64,000 nt of DNA from Bacillus pseudomycoides DSM 12442 (GCF_000161455.1 NZ_CM000745.1:3814017-3878016); one strand, 5' to 3'; shown: positions 51,346-60,020, numbered from the stretch's first letter. Numbers and translations: made by a program. Notes: a model not told the origin generated them from the sequence alone.

Positions 51346-51481
51346 ATAAAAAATGAAATGAAACGTATTTCTCGTAAGCAGGAAGGATTTTTTGTAGCGA
51401 TATCATATTTTAGTGGTTTTTCCTATATAACCCAATTATAATTGAAAACGTAATTTACTACAGGGGGTAATATCGTTCACA

Positions 51482-52108
51482 ATGAAAAAATTTTTTTTGA
51501 TTATCTCATCGTTACTATTAATTTTAACAGCTTGTAGTACAGATGGGTTTGTCTCATCTAACTATGAGCACATTGAAACAATGGAAAATGATTTAGGTGA
51601 TAGTGCTCAGGTCTACACAGTGGAAAACAAAACTGTAAAAGAAGTGGCGCAAGAAATTATTGCTAATGAAAAGCCAAAGTATGTTTCGAAAGAAAGTGAT
51701 ACAGAAATGTTTATTCTGTATCCTCAAAGTTCCAATGAAGAATTTATCCAAATCACTCAGGATCCAATAAATTCAAATCATACAGTTGTTGAGGTAGCAA
51801 ATGAAGATTTTGCTGAAAATAGTTATGATTTCTCTTTACTTGAAGCAATGGGTGTATTAGGTGTTGCTGCTACGCTTTATGGTTGGAATAAAGCAGATTT
51901 TGATAATAAGAAAAAAAGAAGTGGTTACAGAGGATACGTAAGTGCTTTTAGCAATAATCCTGCTAATTTTCAAGAGGAAGAAGGCTCGAGTTCTTCAGGA
52001 TCTGGCGGTAGAGGCTTTTCAGTGAACATTGAAAAAAAATCATCAGAGAGCGGCTCCATACGAAGCGGGAGTACAGTTCGTGGCGGTGGCCCAGGAACAG
52101 GGAAATAG
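51482..52108 (+). CDS. DUF4247 lipoprotein
   Basis: A 208-residue exported lipoprotein. The signal peptide MKKFFLIISSLLLILTACST has lipobox LTAC with Cys18. The mature domain (about 25-115) is of DUF4247 type, followed by a short hydrophobic patch and a Ser/Gly-rich tail. It is the first gene of a DUF4247-DUF350-aminopropyltransferase cluster, a grouping seen in many Bacillus. It overlaps nothing; DUF350 starts 13 bases after its stop. The GGGGGT before the ATG is unusually distant (14 bases). Confidence 0.8.
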   Translation: MKKFFLIISSLLLILTACSTDGFVSSNYEHIETMENDLGDSAQVYTVENKTVKEVAQEIIANEKPKYVSKESDTEMFILYPQSSNEEFIQITQDPINSNHTVVEVANEDFAENSYDFSLLEAMGVLGVAATLYGWNKADFDNKKKRSGYRGYVSAFSNNPANFQEEEGSSSSGSGGRGFSVNIEKKSSESGSIRSGSTVRGGGPGTGK

Positions 52109-52121
52109 GGGGATATGGTTT

Positions 52122-52535
52122 ATGTTTAATGAAATTTTAGATGTACAAGAAGTATTACATACGCTTCTTTATTTTGTTGTTTTATTAGGTGTAACAATCA
52201 TTTGTATGTTTATTTTTGAAATGATTACACCGTATAATGATCGGGAGCAGTTACTAAAAGGAAATAAAGCTGTTGCCATTCAGTTTTTTGGAAAAATAAT
52301 AGGGATTACGTTAATTATGAAATCAGCTATTGCTACGAATGATTCTCTTCTTGGTGCGGCAATTTGGGGTGTTATTGGTTTTGTACTTATGCTAATTGGT
52401 TATTTTATCTTTGAGTTTCTCACTCCGCGCGTTCGTGTTGATAAAGAAATTGAAAGTGGAAATGTTGCGGTAGGAATTATCGCTGCAAGTATTTCCTTAG
52501 CAATAGCATTAATAACATCGGGAGCTATTTCGTAG
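52122..52535 (+). CDS. DUF350 membrane protein
   Basis: A 137-residue protein with four membrane helices (about 12-32, 48-65, 72-92, 112-134), two similar halves, and the family's FEMITPYNDREQLLKGNKAVA and FEFLTPRVRVDKEIESGNVAVG. The start at 52122 follows GGGGGAT. It sits between the DUF4247 lipoprotein and the membrane aminopropyltransferase. Function unknown; the association suggests an envelope modification or stress system. Confidence 0.85.
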   Translation: MFNEILDVQEVLHTLLYFVVLLGVTIICMFIFEMITPYNDREQLLKGNKAVAIQFFGKIIGITLIMKSAIATNDSLLGAAIWGVIGFVLMLIGYFIFEFLTPRVRVDKEIESGNVAVGIIAASISLAIALITSGAIS

Positions 52536-52566
52536 AAGAACTTGCCAGCGCAGGTTCTTTTTTCTA
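52536..52566 (+). terminator. terminator after DUF350 gene
   Basis: AAGAACTTG and CAGGTTCTT stem (one G-T pair) followed by six T. It separates the aminopropyltransferase from the first two genes of the cluster. Confidence 0.75.
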
Positions 52567-52623
52567 TGAAACAATGAAAGTATATTTTATTCTGATTAAA
52601 TGAAAAGAGTTTATCTCGTTTTA

Positions 52624-52750
52624 TCGGACGGTAAGTATCTCACCTCAATATTCAGAGAGAGCGAGGAATATAGGTGGAAGATAACTGCCCGTTAAAGCCT
52701 GATTGGAGCGGACTTTCCATCAGCGGGGCCTTCACTGGTGGAAGTTCTAC
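52624..52750 (-). repeat. bcr1-like repeat, copy C, diverged, with TTTAT duplication
   Basis: A 127-bp element with GATAACTGCCCGTTAAAGCC and diverged hairpin arms, flanked by TTTAT (52619-52623 and 52751-52755). It ends 6 bases before the ribosome site of the aminopropyltransferase gene, so it forms most of that gene's leader. Confidence 0.7.
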
Positions 52751-52770
52751 TTTATTAAAGGAGTGCAGGT

Positions 52771-54318
52771 ATGACAGAAAAGGAAAAATCGATTCAGAAA
52801 AGAAGAATCTTCACTTCATCAGGGATTGTATCAATTTGTGGCATTGTATATCAGGTTTTATATGGAGCGGCAGGTGGATATTTGTTTGGGGATTCTACGC
52901 TTTTTTATTGTTTAACGATAGGGCTCTTTTTAAGTGGCATGGGTATTGGAGCGATGCATAGTGAAAAATTTCATCGTCACTTATTATCGACGTTTATTGT
53001 AACAGAATACCTTATTGCCATTATTGGTGGATTTTCTATTTTTATGGTTTTCTTTATGCAAGCTCACTTTGGTGACGGGACAGCTAAAATTATCTTATAT
53101 TCCATTATTGTTGTCACAGGTTATTTAACTGGTTTAGAATTACCGCTTTTAATTCGGAAATCAGAAGAAATTAATGCTGATTTAAAGGAATCTACTGCAA
53201 AAGTGCTTTTCTTTGATTATGCGGGCAGTTTAATCGGAACCGTGACGTTTGCTTTATTATTGAGACCAATGTTAGGTCTTATTAAGACAGCCTTTTTCAT
53301 TGCGCTCATCAATATCCTTGTTGCGGTATGGTTAAGCTTTGTCTTTAAAAAAGAAATGAATCAGGTTTACTTACGAGTTACTGGCATGATTTTAACGATT
53401 ATAATAGCACTTGGTTTTCTGTTTGGAGAAAGATATGCGTATACATTAGAAAATAAGTTATATCGAGATCCGGTTGTATTAAAAAAGCAAACAAAATATC
53501 AAAAAATTATTATGACGAAAGGCCCTGGAGATATACGGTTATACCAAAACGGACAGCTGCAATTCTCAGAGGCCGATGAACATAGATACCATGAAGCTTT
53601 AGTACATATTCCGATGTCTCTCGCTCCTAAAAAACAAAATGTTTTAGTATTAGGCGGGGGAGATGGTTTAGCGACGAGAGAGATTTTAAAATACAAAGAG
53701 GTAAAAAGAATTACTTTAGTTGATTTAGATCCAGAGATGATTAAGCTAGCTAAAGAAAATCCTCATTTACTACGATTAAATCAAAATTCATTTCGTTCTA
53801 GCAAAATGAATTTTGTTAATGATGATGCATTCAACTTTTTAAAACAAACGAATGATTTTTATGATGTAATCATCATTGATTTACCCGATCCCAATAATGA
53901 GGCACTGAATAAACTTTACACATGGGAATTTTACAGTCTTGTTAGAAATCATTTATCTCAGGAAGGATTTGTTTCCATCCAATCTACGTCACCAGTATTT
54001 GCAACAGAAGCTTTTTGGACAATTAGTAAGACAGTAAAATCTACAGGACTATATGCAAAAAATTATCATTTAGATATCCCTTCATTTGGAAATTGGGGAT
54101 TTACAATTGCGTCTAGAGAACAATTTAAAATAAATAGTATGAAGCTTACTGTAGATACGGAATATTTGGCAGAAGAAATGATTCCATCTCTATTTCAATT
54201 TGGGAAAGATGAAGATGAGATAATCACAAAGAATGGGGAGGTAATTGAATTACCGGTTAACCGTTTGAATGAGCCCAATTTATTAGACCTATATGAAAAG
54301 GGATGGAATTACTATTAA
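52771..54318 (+). CDS. membrane-bound polyamine aminopropyltransferase (spermidine synthase-like)
   Basis: A 515-residue two-part protein. The N-terminal half has about seven membrane helices (to about residue 215). The C-terminal half is a spermidine-synthase fold with LVLGGGDGLATREILKY (about 291-307), TLVDLDPEMI and IIIDLPDPNNEALNKLY, which correspond to the decarboxylated-SAM and polyamine sites. AAAGGAG precedes the ATG. It would transfer aminopropyl groups at the membrane; the acceptor is unknown. It follows DUF4247 and DUF350 genes, now separated from them by a terminator and a bcr1 copy. Confidence 0.88.
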   Translation: MTEKEKSIQKRRIFTSSGIVSICGIVYQVLYGAAGGYLFGDSTLFYCLTIGLFLSGMGIGAMHSEKFHRHLLSTFIVTEYLIAIIGGFSIFMVFFMQAHFGDGTAKIILYSIIVVTGYLTGLELPLLIRKSEEINADLKESTAKVLFFDYAGSLIGTVTFALLLRPMLGLIKTAFFIALINILVAVWLSFVFKKEMNQVYLRVTGMILTIIIALGFLFGERYAYTLENKLYRDPVVLKKQTKYQKIIMTKGPGDIRLYQNGQLQFSEADEHRYHEALVHIPMSLAPKKQNVLVLGGGDGLATREILKYKEVKRITLVDLDPEMIKLAKENPHLLRLNQNSFRSSKMNFVNDDAFNFLKQTNDFYDVIIIDLPDPNNEALNKLYTWEFYSLVRNHLSQEGFVSIQSTSPVFATEAFWTISKTVKSTGLYAKNYHLDIPSFGNWGFTIASREQFKINSMKLTVDTEYLAEEMIPSLFQFGKDEDEIITKNGEVIELPVNRLNEPNLLDLYEKGWNYY

Positions 54319-54346
54319 AAAAGCATCTATTTGTAGATGCTTTTTT
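54317..54346. terminator. bidirectional terminator after aminopropyltransferase
   Basis: AAAAAAGCATCTA and TAGATGCTTTTTT stem, 4-base loop. Confidence 0.88.
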
Positions 54347-54356
54347 ATTTGGCTTA

Positions 54357-54674
54357 TTATTGATGCGCTTTCCCCTCAGATACATTTTGAGTAAGGCGAT
54401 ACCAAAGCCATAAATCGTTAATGATGGAGGCAAGATCAGCAATTTCAGAATTGAGGCTACAGGAAATTTCAAAGTTTTCTTCGTTATTTAAACGATGTTG
54501 TTTTTGATTAATATGATATTCAAGTTTTTTTATACGATCAGGTATTTTTCCGCGAATTTGTTCCCACTTTAATAAAATAGCATGCTGCATTTTTTCAGGG
54601 ATATCTTCCCATTCTTCTTGTAGTTCAGGTACTTCTATTCCTAGGTGTTCATCGTATATAAAATATTGTTCCAT
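54357..54674 (-). CDS. hypothetical acidic protein, 105 aa
   Basis: A soluble helical protein (IPEKMQHAILLKWEQIRGKI, DRIKKLEYHINQKQHRL, ASIINDLWLWYRLTQNV) with no membrane segment. The ATG at 54674 lies 8 bases after GGGGGTG; a longer upstream frame has no ribosome site. It converges on the aminopropyltransferase and is divergent from argG. Family not recognised. Confidence 0.6.
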   Translation of the reverse strand: MEQYFIYDEHLGIEVPELQEEWEDIPEKMQHAILLKWEQIRGKIPDRIKKLEYHINQKQHRLNNEENFEISCSLNSEIADLASIINDLWLWYRLTQNVSEGKAHQ

Positions 54675-54761
54675 ATAGACACCCCCATTTTCTGTTTCCA
54701 TTGTATCGAAAAAAAGAAAGAAGTTCGACGGAATTGTTAGAAATTTTTTTGCTAATATCCC

Positions 54762-54790
54762 TTGATTCATTTTGTAAAAGGTGTTAAAGT
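54762..54790 (+). promoter_or_regulatory. candidate promoter of argGH
   Basis: TTGATT (54762-54767), 17 bases, TAAAGT (54785-54790). Confidence 0.55.
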
Positions 54791-54810
54791 GTGAATTAAT
54801 ATTAATAATA

Positions 54811-54825
54811 ATGAATATTTATTCT
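54811..54825 (+). promoter_or_regulatory. ARG-box-like operator of argGH
   Basis: ATGAATATTTATTCT contains the inverted repeat GAATA-TT-TATTC and resembles the ArgR/AhrC box. It lies just downstream of the promoter, fitting arginine-dependent repression. Inferred from sequence and pathway. Confidence 0.5.
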
Positions 54826-54841
54826 TTGGGGGGATATGAAA

Positions 54842-56047
54842 ATGGAGAAGAAAAAAGTTGTTCTAGCATATTCCGGAGGTCTTGATACTTCCGTTGCAAT
54901 TAAATGGTTACAAGAGAAAAATTATGATATCATTGCACTTTGTTTAGATTTAGGGGAAGGTAAAGATTTAGAGTTTGTAAAAGAAAAAGCACTTTCAGTA
55001 GGTGCAATTAAATCTTATATGATTGATGTGCAAGAAGAATTTGCGAATGAATATGCATTGATGGCTCTGCAAGGTCATACGTTATACGAAGGAAAATATC
55101 CACTTGTTTCGGCATTATCGCGTCCATTAATTGCAAAAAAACTAGTAGAAATTGCGGAGCAAGAAGGAGCAAGTGCTGTTGCACATGGATGTACAGGAAA
55201 AGGGAACGACCAAGTTCGTTTTGAAGTTTCTATTCAAGCATTAAATCCGTATTTAGAAGTGATTGCGCCGGTACGTGAATGGAAATGGTCACGTGAAGAA
55301 GAAATTGCGTATGCAAAAGAAAATGATGTACCAATTCCAATCAATTTAGATAGTCCGTTTTCCATTGACCAAAACTTATGGGGACGTAGTAATGAATGTG
55401 GAATTTTAGAAGATCCATGGGCAGCACCTCCAGAAGATGCATATGAAATGACATTAGCATTAGAAGATACACCGAATAAACCAGAGTTTGTGGAAATTGG
55501 ATTTGAATCAGGGGTACCAACAACATTAAACGGCACTTCTTATTCACTTTCAGAACTTATCAAAACGTTAAATTCGCTTGCTGGAAAACACGGTGTTGGA
55601 CGTATCGACCATGTAGAAAATCGTCTTGTTGGGATTAAATCACGTGAAGTGTATGAATGCCCAGCGGCAATGACATTACTTACAGCGCATAAAGAATTAG
55701 AAGATTTAACACTTGTAAAAGAAGTCGCTCATTTTAAACCGATGATTGAACAAAAATTAACAGAATTAATTTATAACGGTTTATGGTTCTCACCTTTAAA
55801 ACAAGCACTTGCTGCTTTCTTACAAGAAACACAAAAATCCGTAACAGGCACAGTACGTGTGAAATTGTTTAAAGGTCATGCAATTGTAGAAGGACGTAAA
55901 TCAGAATACTCTCTATATGATGAAAAATTAGCGACATATACAGTGGATGATGAATTTAACCATGATGCAGCAGTTGGCTTTATTTCTTTATTTGGTCTTC
56001 CAACAAAAGTATACAGCCAAGTGAATCAAAAGAAGGTGAAAGCGTGA
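54842..56047 (+). CDS. argG: argininosuccinate synthase ArgG
   Basis: Joins citrulline and aspartate with ATP in arginine synthesis. The 401 residues carry the PP-loop VLAYSGGLDTSVAIKW (6-21), AHGCTGKGNDQVRFE (about 114-128) and the SDSPFSIDQNLWGRS-type stretch (core DSPFSIDQNLWGRS). ATG 54842 is chosen over 54836, which is too close to the GGGGGG ribosome site. argH overlaps its stop by 4 bases. Confidence 0.96.
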   Translation: MEKKKVVLAYSGGLDTSVAIKWLQEKNYDIIALCLDLGEGKDLEFVKEKALSVGAIKSYMIDVQEEFANEYALMALQGHTLYEGKYPLVSALSRPLIAKKLVEIAEQEGASAVAHGCTGKGNDQVRFEVSIQALNPYLEVIAPVREWKWSREEEIAYAKENDVPIPINLDSPFSIDQNLWGRSNECGILEDPWAAPPEDAYEMTLALEDTPNKPEFVEIGFESGVPTTLNGTSYSLSELIKTLNSLAGKHGVGRIDHVENRLVGIKSREVYECPAAMTLLTAHKELEDLTLVKEVAHFKPMIEQKLTELIYNGLWFSPLKQALAAFLQETQKSVTGTVRVKLFKGHAIVEGRKSEYSLYDEKLATYTVDDEFNHDAAVGFISLFGLPTKVYSQVNQKKVKA

Positions 56048-57432
56048 GCAAACTTTGGGGAGGTCGCTTTACAGCAGAAGCAGAAGAATGGGTCGAGGAG
56101 TTTGGAGCTTCCATCTCCTTTGACCAGCAATTAGCGAATCAAGATATTGAAGGTAGTATTGCGCATATTACGATGCTGGCGAAACAGGGAATTGTAACAA
56201 AAGAAGAAGCAGAGAAAATAAAAGAAGGTTTACAACATTTACTAGATGAAGCAAAAGAAAATAAGCTTGCGTTTTCTGTCCAAGCTGAGGATATTCATTT
56301 AAATATTGAAAAGATGTTAATTGAAAAAATCGGTGAAGTAGGAGGCAAGCTTCATACAGGCCGAAGTCGTAACGATCAAGTTGCTACAGATATGCACTTA
56401 TATTTAAAGGAAAAAGTGCAGGCCATCATAAAGGCTGCGAAGAAGTTGCAGAAGGTTCTTGTTCATCAAGCAGAAGAGAATATTGAAACGATTATGCCGG
56501 GATATACACATTTACAACGTGCACAGCCAATTTCGTTCGCTCATCATGTACTTGCATATTTTTGGATGTTAGAGCGCGATGTAAATCGTTATGAGGATTC
56601 ACTGGGGCGTATTAATATTTCTCCGCTTGGCGCAGGTGCTCTTGCAGGGACGACATTTCCGATTGACCGTGCGTATAGTGCGGAGCTTCTCGGCTTTGAA
56701 GGAATCTATGAAAATAGCTTAGATGCGGTAAGTGACCGTGATTTCATATTAGAGTTTCTTAGCAATTCATCCATATTAATGATGCATTTATCTCGCTTTT
56801 GTGAAGAACTCATTTTATGGAGCAGTCAGGAGTTTCAATTTATTGAAATGAGCGATCAATATGCAACAGGAAGCAGCATTATGCCGCAAAAGAAAAATCC
56901 TGATATGGCTGAACTTATTCGTGGTAAAACAGGAAGAGTATACGGCAACCTATTTAGTTTATTAACGGTAATGAAAGGTTTACCGCTTGCTTATAATAAA
57001 GATTTGCAAGAGGATAAAGAAGGAATGTTTGATACGGTGAAGACAGTGGAAGGCTGCCTGCACATTATGGCTGGTATGCTAGAAACAATGACTGTAAATA
57101 AAGAAAAAATGGGGCAAGCCGTGAAACAAGACTTCTCTAATGCAACAGAAATTGCTGATTACTTAGCAAGCAAAGGGCTTCCATTCCGTCAGGCACATGA
57201 AATTGTCGGAAAGCTTGTTCTTCATTGCACACAAAAAGGAATTTATTTATTAGATGTACCGCTAGAAACATATCAAGAGATGAGTCCGTTATTTGAAGAG
57301 GATTTATATGAAGTTCTTTCTTCTTATGCAGCAGTGAAACGTCGTAATAGTGCAGGTGGGACAGGGTTCGAACAAATTCAAAAAGCGCTGGAAAAAGCGA
57401 AGGTGCTAGTGGGAGAGACCGTAAATTTATAA
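56044..57432 (+). CDS. argH: argininosuccinate lyase ArgH
   Basis: Splits argininosuccinate to arginine and fumarate, the last step of the pathway. The 462 residues contain HTGRSRNDQVATD (about 101-113) and the fumarase/aspartase signature GSSIMPQKKNPD (about 277-288) with the catalytic Ser loop. A GTG start overlaps the argG stop (GTGA), and AAGGTGAAAG is the ribosome site. Confidence 0.96.
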   Translation: MSKLWGGRFTAEAEEWVEEFGASISFDQQLANQDIEGSIAHITMLAKQGIVTKEEAEKIKEGLQHLLDEAKENKLAFSVQAEDIHLNIEKMLIEKIGEVGGKLHTGRSRNDQVATDMHLYLKEKVQAIIKAAKKLQKVLVHQAEENIETIMPGYTHLQRAQPISFAHHVLAYFWMLERDVNRYEDSLGRINISPLGAGALAGTTFPIDRAYSAELLGFEGIYENSLDAVSDRDFILEFLSNSSILMMHLSRFCEELILWSSQEFQFIEMSDQYATGSSIMPQKKNPDMAELIRGKTGRVYGNLFSLLTVMKGLPLAYNKDLQEDKEGMFDTVKTVEGCLHIMAGMLETMTVNKEKMGQAVKQDFSNATEIADYLASKGLPFRQAHEIVGKLVLHCTQKGIYLLDVPLETYQEMSPLFEEDLYEVLSSYAAVKRRNSAGGTGFEQIQKALEKAKVLVGETVNL

Positions 57433-57440
57433 GGATGAGA

Positions 57441-57484
57441 AGAGGGTAATCTGTTCTGTATAGGAGCATATTACCCTCTTTTTT
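57441..57484 (+). terminator. terminator after argH
   Basis: AGAGGGTAAT and ATTACCCTCT stem, 19-base loop, six T. Confidence 0.82.
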
Positions 57485-57637
57485 GTATATATCATATTTT
57501 TATACAGATGTTTATCTAATATTTAATTTTCTATATTTTAGGAAATGAGTATGGTATCCTTTTATAATATAGAGAAAAAAGGTTCAAATTTTTTTGTTGT
57601 TGATCATGAACGATATTTGTACTTGATAGGAGAATGT

Positions 57638-57991
57638 ATGAAAAAGATAATTTTTATTCTTGTACTACTAATTAGTTTAAGTTTTAACGCGAAAATTTTT
57701 CTGGTAGATAAATATATGTATGTAGGAGAACGTGAAAAACGAGAAGAAGCAATTATGCTAACAATGTGGCACTTACAGGAAAAAGGATATAAAGAAAGTG
57801 ATATTTTATCAATAAAACCGGCCTTTTATAGTAAAGAAGGTTCTTATGGTATGAATGTAATGTTTAAAGATGAATCTAATGAGTCGTATACTTATAAAGT
57901 TTGGCGGGATCCTAAGACAAATAAACCCTCTGTTCATCAACAAACAAATGCACGAGGTGGTATGGGCGGAAAACACCAAGAGCTTAAATAG
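57638..57991 (+). CDS. DUF3139-family exported or anchored protein
   Basis: A 117-residue protein with an N-terminal hydrophobic helix (MKKIIFILVLLISLSFNAKI) and an outside domain with AIMLTMWHLQEKGYKESDIL and VKVWRDPKTNKP-type strand ending (YKVWRDPKTNKPSVHQQ), the pattern of DUF3139. The start at 57638 follows AGGAGAATGT; the in-frame ATG at 57545 has none. Function unknown. Confidence 0.7.
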   Translation: MKKIIFILVLLISLSFNAKIFLVDKYMYVGEREKREEAIMLTMWHLQEKGYKESDILSIKPAFYSKEGSYGMNVMFKDESNESYTYKVWRDPKTNKPSVHQQTNARGGMGGKHQELK

Positions 57992-58066
57992 TAAAGAAAG
58001 TGTTGAGTGGATACTTGAACTTTGAAGTGTAAAATCGATATAAATAGAATGATTTCTCATGAACAT

Positions 58067-58112
58067 GAGAGGATACTAAGTTCTGTCCAGGAACCAAGTA
58101 TCCTCTTTTTTA
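58067..58112 (+). terminator. terminator after DUF3139 gene
   Basis: AGAGGATACT and AGTATCCTCT stem followed by six T. Confidence 0.82.
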
Positions 58113-58287
58113 TTATATTTCCACTAGCAAAAGATATAAGTATGCTAACGGAAAAAAGGAGTTTCGTAATCTTAGGTTGAAATTTGGATAGATGGAAAAT
58201 TTAGTAATGCAAGGAGCGTCCATTATGCCAACTTATTAAAGAGTTTACTTCAAATGAAATTCAAAAAGAATAGAGAGGTAATACTCT

Positions 58288-58518
58288 ATGTTATCTATAA
58301 AAGATATTGAATTACAGATAGAGGAACAAGTGCAAAATAAACCAGTGTTTGTAGATGAAGATCAGTACTATCCTTGTTTCCCTATCACCTCTTCCATATT
58401 TTATGCAGGAGAATACGGACTTCTTCGGTTTACAAAGAATTTAGATGAAACTTCAGTCTTATCTATTCAAGATGCCTGGCATTTGGAATATGTAGGAGAA
58501 GAAGTAAAGATAAAGTGA
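58288..58518 (+). CDS. hypothetical protein, 76 aa, C-terminus altered by a repeat
   Basis: A soluble 76-residue protein (IEEQVQNKPVFVDEDQYYPC, YAGEYGLLRFTKNLDETS). AGAGAGGTAA precedes the ATG. The TGA stop lies in the GTGAAAC start of a truncated bcr1-like element, so the gene may once have been longer. Just upstream (58225-58272) a frame ends LIKEFTSNEIQKE, perhaps a broken earlier part of the same gene. Family not recognised. Confidence 0.55.
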   Translation: MLSIKDIELQIEEQVQNKPVFVDEDQYYPCFPITSSIFYAGEYGLLRFTKNLDETSVLSIQDAWHLEYVGEEVKIK

Positions 58519-58561
58519 AACTTAAACTTAAATCAGTGGGGGATTCAGCCCTCACTGATTT
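58515..58561 (+). repeat. truncated bcr1-like repeat, copy F
   Basis: ATAAA (58510-58514) then GTGAAACTTAAACTTAAATC and the hairpin AATCAGTG/CACTGATT, with GGGGATTCAGCCCT between. The first end and hairpin match the full copies; the inner and right parts are missing. It can act as a terminator-like hairpin after the 76-aa gene. Confidence 0.65.
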
Positions 58562-58568
58562 AGTGCTT

Positions 58569-59138
58569 TTATACTTCTATACTACGTGCATGCATCGTTT
58601 TATAGATATTTTCAATGATTAAAAAATGATGGTTCTCATGTATCGCTAAAAGTTGAATGGCTTGAATTAGGTTTGGATACTTAGCGATTGGATCCAAAAA
58701 TACAATGTGCCCCGCGATATTTTCTTCTATATTCTGAACGCATACTTTGATTGCATTTGTTTCGTTCACTAGCAATCGTTCTAGTTCTTTACCATCCATA
58801 GAATAATAGATTTTTTTTGATGGTACTAGAATCCAAGGAGCTTTCATTCCTTTACCGTTTTTTTTCTTGTATTCTGCATAGATGTCATGTATTTCAGTTG
58901 CAAACGGGGCATTTCTTCTTATCTTGGCATAGGGAAGAAGTGTCAAAGAAAACTTAATTGCAACTTTTAGCATTTTTGTAATTAAGTACAGGTGGTAGAG
59001 ATGTTCCCCAATCGACCATTTCCCATTTTCATTTCGATGCCATAGTTCTTCTTGCGGAAGTGATTGTAGTTTAGGGAGAAATTGAGATCTTTGCTGATGT
59101 AATGTATGGAAATGTTTTGCGATACTTTCAGATTTCAT
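58569..59138 (-). CDS. DinB-family protein
   Basis: A 189-residue four-helix-bundle protein of the DinB superfamily. The metal-binding pattern is His in KWSIGEHLYHLY (about 41-52) and two His in AIHENHHFLIIENI (about 165). GGAGGAGT precedes the ATG. Related proteins include thiol transferases (BstA) and nucleases of unknown role; which applies here is undecided. Confidence 0.75.
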   Translation of the reverse strand: MKSESIAKHFHTLHQQRSQFLPKLQSLPQEELWHRNENGKWSIGEHLYHLYLITKMLKVAIKFSLTLLPYAKIRRNAPFATEIHDIYAEYKKKNGKGMKAPWILVPSKKIYYSMDGKELERLLVNETNAIKVCVQNIEENIAGHIVFLDPIAKYPNLIQAIQLLAIHENHHFLIIENIYKTMHARSIEV

Positions 59139-59363
59139 TTATTAGACTCCTCCATTCTATTACGCGCCAAATCTTCAAGCGTATGAAAGGTGATGCTTCA
59201 GCGATACGGTGAGATGAATTTATGTATTCATTCTGATTTTCCTAATTATACCATTAGTGTGACTGTTTTGTGTTTCAGGAGGGGGAATTAATGCTAAAAC
59301 AACTCTTCATATGAGGTCGTATATTTGAAAATCTACGTTAACCGTACCGACATAGGAGTAAGA
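59139..59363. other. intergenic region with a 7-codon ORF behind a strong ribosome site
   Basis: The 430-bp gap before the zinc-ribbon gene holds one notable element. A consensus-like AGGAGGGGGAATTA leads into ATG 59291, which reads MLKQLFI and stops (59291-59314). A terminator follows 50 bases later. Either a truncated gene or a short leader peptide. Nothing else is recognisable in 59139-59280. Confidence 0.35.
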
Positions 59364-59407
59364 AAAAGGAGAGCGCATGATACGATGTACTCTCCTTTTA
59401 TTTTTTA
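59364..59407 (+). terminator. terminator behind the 7-codon ORF
   Basis: AAAAGGAGAG and CTCTCCTTTT stem with a 16-base loop, then A and six T. Confidence 0.8.
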
Positions 59408-59571
59408 GAAAACATGTTCATGTAAAGCTGGCTTGTCAATCTGGAAATACTATGGCAGTATATAAGGAACATCCCTATTTCTTGTGAATTTCAATTTCGT
59501 AATTGTTATGTTTACGAGGATATAAGAAAGGGAATTGAAAGTAATTTTTATAATGGAGGAAATAAAAAAGT

Positions 59572-59913
59572 ATGCAAAACTTACCAAACTGCCCGAAATG
59601 TAATTCAGAATATACTTATGAAGATGGAAGTCTTTTTGTTTGTCCAGAGTGTGCTCATGAGTGGGCTTTAGAATCAGAAACTGAAAACAGTGAAGGTAAA
59701 AAGGTTGTTAAAGATGCAAATGGAAATATTTTAAATGATGGTGATGCTGTAACAGTAATCAAAGACCTGAAAGTAAAAGGAACTTCATCAGTTATAAAAA
59801 TAGGTACAAAAGTAAAAAGTATCCGTTTAGTTGATGGAGATCATGATATTGATTGCAAAATTGACGGTTTTGGAGCTATGAAATTAAAATCTGAATTTGT
59901 TAAAAAGGCATAA
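59572..59913 (+). CDS. PhnA/YjdM-family zinc-ribbon protein
   Basis: A 113-residue protein. The N-terminal zinc ribbon CPKCNSEY...CPECAHEW (Cys 7, 10, 24, 27) is followed by the PhnA domain (VVKDANGNILNDGDAVTVIK and DGDHDIDCKIDGFGAMKLKS). GGAGG lies about 12 bases before the ATG. Despite the PhnA name the family has no proven role in phosphonate use. Confidence 0.9.
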   Translation: MQNLPNCPKCNSEYTYEDGSLFVCPECAHEWALESETENSEGKKVVKDANGNILNDGDAVTVIKDLKVKGTSSVIKIGTKVKSIRLVDGDHDIDCKIDGFGAMKLKSEFVKKA

Positions 59914-59935
59914 AGATAATCATATAAAAGTGATT

Positions 59936-59985
59936 GAAAAGACGTTCAGTAAGGTGATTTTGTCACGTAATGAATGTCTTTTTAT
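59936..59985 (+). terminator. terminator after PhnA-type gene
   Basis: AAAAGACGTTCA and TGAATGTCTTTT stem (one mismatch) with an inner small hairpin, then T. Confidence 0.7.
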
Positions 59986-59989
59986 TATG

Positions 59990-60020
59990 AAAAAAGAGGA
60001 TATACGTTTGTATATCCTCT
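59990..60020 (-). terminator. terminator of the 59-aa gene
   Basis: AGAGGATATAC and GTATATCCTCT form an 11-bp stem with a 4-base loop; the minus strand continues with six T. Confidence 0.85.

Noticed and set aside
52674..52961. 95-codon frame overlapping the aminopropyltransferase start
   Set aside because: It begins inside a bcr1 copy and overlaps the well supported enzyme gene in another frame.
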